NCBI GenBank assembly: GCA_944358495.1
Contig: CALVRF010000032.1
Coordinates: 1-12,899 of the forward strand
Reading direction: 5' to 3'
DNA length: 12,899 nucleotides
Source: an uncultured Bacilli bacterium
GTDB taxonomy: Bacteria; Bacillota_I; Bacilli_A; RF39; UBA660
Shown: positions 11,726 to 12,899 of the stretch, one piece after another
Layout: the number at the start of each line of letters is the position of its first letter
How positions within the stretch are numbered: the first letter of the stretch is position 1
The notes under the pieces: generated by a model
What the model was told of the DNA's origin: nothing
Database searches by the model: none
The model's input: only the letters and a program-made list of their open reading frames with translations
Translations under genes and position numbers: made by a program

Positions 11726-12899
11726 GCCGGAGTTATTAGCGCCAGCTGGTGACTTGCAGCGTGTTAAAATTGCTTTTATGTATGGTGCTGATGCGGTGTA
11801 TATTGGTGGTGATTTTAACTTAAGAGCTAATGCTGATAATTTTACTGTTTCGGAAATAAAAAAAGCTGTGGATTATGCTCATGAACTTAAGAAAAAGGTT
11901 TATGTGACTGTAAACATTTCGATGCATAATAAGGAATTAGAAACAATTACTAACTATTTAAAGGATTTAGATGAAATCGGGGTTGATGCGATTATCGTTA
12001 GTGATCCAGCGATTATTAATTTGGCAAAAGCTAATACTAATTTAGTTATTCACTTGTCAACGCAAGCATCAACTCTTAATAAAGAAGCAGTTAAATTCTG
12101 GAAAAATGAAGGTGTAGAGCGCGTGGTTTTGGCTAGAGAATGTACTTATGAGGACATTTGTGATATAAAGCAAAGTGTGAATATTGAACTTGAGGTCTTT
12201 ATCCATGGTGCCATGTGCGCTTCTTATAGTGGTAGGTGTGTTTTATCAAATTATTTAACTGCTCGCGATTCTAATCGTGGTGGTTGTAGTCAAATATGTC
12301 GGTGGAATTTTGATTTGCTTGATGATAATGAGATTATTAAAGGCGAAAAGCCATTTACATTTTGTACTAAAGATTTGTCATTAATCAAATATATTCCAGA
12401 GTTAATTAAAGTTGGTGTAGATAGTTTAAAAATCGAAGGTAGAATGCGTTCATTATACTATATAGCTACGGTTGTGAAAGTGTACCGAGAGGTAATTGAT
12501 AATTTTTGGAACAATCCTGATAGTTATGAATATAATTTAGAATATGAACGGGTATTAAGAAGATGTGCGAATCGTGATTCTGTTCCACAGTTTTTTAACC
12601 ATTATTTTGGCAAGGAAGCTCAGTATTATAATGGACGTATGGAAGTGACTAATCAAGATTTTTTAGGAGTAATTAAGGATTACGATGAAAAAACAGGGTT
12701 AATGAAAATAGAGCAACGCAATTATTTTCAAGTAGGTGATGAAGTGATCGTGTTTGGGCCTAATGAAGAATTTAAAATAATAGTTTATGACATTTATGAT
12801 GAAAATGGAAATCTTATTCAGGTGGTTAGACATCCTAAGCAAATTGTTTATATAAAAACGCCAAAAAAAGTTGGGGAAAATTATATGATAAAAAAAGCT
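11718..12899 (+). CDS. trhP2: U32-family tRNA hydroxylation protein TrhP2 (partial, runs off the right edge)
   Basis: The first 394 residues of a U32-family protein like B. subtilis YrrO (about 420 residues), so about 20-30 residues are missing beyond the window. It opens KPELLAPAGDLQRVKIAFMY (3-22), followed by GADAVYIGG (23-31), the usual U32 start. The signature EVFIHGAMCASYSGRC (159-174) is intact, followed by NRGGCSQICRW (186-196) and FTFCTKDLSLI; cysteines 167, 174, 190, 194 and 216 are candidates for the iron-sulfur cluster known in this family. DSLKIEGRMRS (235-245) is the second signature. Known role: with TrhP1 it makes 5-hydroxyuridine 34 in tRNA using prephenate; TrmR then methylates it. 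ATG 11718 has AAGGTG (11705-11710) 7 nt upstream and overlaps the end of trhP1. The frame is open to the last base. Confidence 0.92.
   Translation, partial: MVKPELLAPAGDLQRVKIAFMYGADAVYIGGDFNLRANADNFTVSEIKKAVDYAHELKKKVYVTVNISMHNKELETITNYLKDLDEIGVDAIIVSDPAIINLAKANTNLVIHLSTQASTLNKEAVKFWKNEGVERVVLARECTYEDICDIKQSVNIELEVFIHGAMCASYSGRCVLSNYLTARDSNRGGCSQICRWNFDLLDDNEIIKGEKPFTFCTKDLSLIKYIPELIKVGVDSLKIEGRMRSLYYIATVVKVYREVIDNFWNNPDSYEYNLEYERVLRRCANRDSVPQFFNHYFGKEAQYYNGRMEVTNQDFLGVIKDYDEKTGLMKIEQRNYFQVGDEVIVFGPNEEFKIIVYDIYDENGNLIQVVRHPKQIVYIKTPKKVGENYMIKKA

Overview
The window is A+T-rich, gene-dense DNA from a low-G+C bacterium of the Bacillota/Mycoplasmatota type. TGA acts as a stop codon (ends of ruvB, ruvX and trmR) and Trp is TGG, so this is genetic code 11 and not the Mycoplasma code. 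Gene content and order (ruvAB-queA; ruvX-yrzB-mltG-trmR and the two U32 genes, as in the yrrK-to-yrrO region of Bacillus subtilis) suggest a Bacilli-like lineage. A gut-associated uncultured group such as RF39 is plausible, but that is inference.

Layout. (1) 67-309: a short remnant resembling the N-terminal part of a PD-(D/E)XK (Rpn-type) nuclease/transposase. (2) 370-3316: ruvA, a small unknown three-helix membrane protein, ruvB and queA, packed as one operon. (3) 3400-4892: miaA and yqeG (HAD phosphatase), each with its own promoter. (4) 4896-6731, minus strand: two tandem membrane-anchored VanY-type D,D-carboxypeptidases, converging on yqeG at a shared bidirectional terminator. (5) 6837-7312: an hsp20 gene with a near-perfect CIRCE (HrcA) operator over its promoter, and its own terminator. 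(6) 7416-9798: ruvX, a DUF1292 gene (yrzB), mltG and trmR, overlapping or abutting and ending in a terminator. (7) 9935-10870: a DUF975 membrane protein with an unusual Lys/Thr/Ser-rich, histone-H1-like C-terminal tail, as a single-gene unit. (8) 10913 to the right edge: two overlapping U32-family genes (trhP1, trhP2); trhP2 is cut by the window end.

How the genes fit together. RuvAB (branch migration) and RuvX (YqgF family) bear on Holliday junctions or pre-rRNA processing. QueA, MiaA, TrmR and TrhP1/TrhP2 are tRNA anticodon-loop modification enzymes (queuosine 34, i6A37, and ho5U34/mo5U34), so tRNA modification is a main theme. MltG and the VanY pair act on peptidoglycan, so the organism is expected to have a cell wall. 

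Regulation that can be read directly: seven of eight predicted promoters have an extended -10 (TGN before the hexamer). The -10 lies only 16-29 nt from the start codon, implying very short 5' leaders. I corrected three starts using ribosome-binding sites: queA at GTG 2291, ruvX at GTG 7416, trhP1 at ATG 10913. I see no CRISPR array, tRNA, rRNA, complete insertion sequence or phage module. The window is mostly conserved housekeeping genes and I do not see a convincing new multi-gene system. The least ordinary elements are the H1-like tail on the DUF975 protein, the small membrane gene inside ruvAB, and the CIRCE-controlled hsp20.
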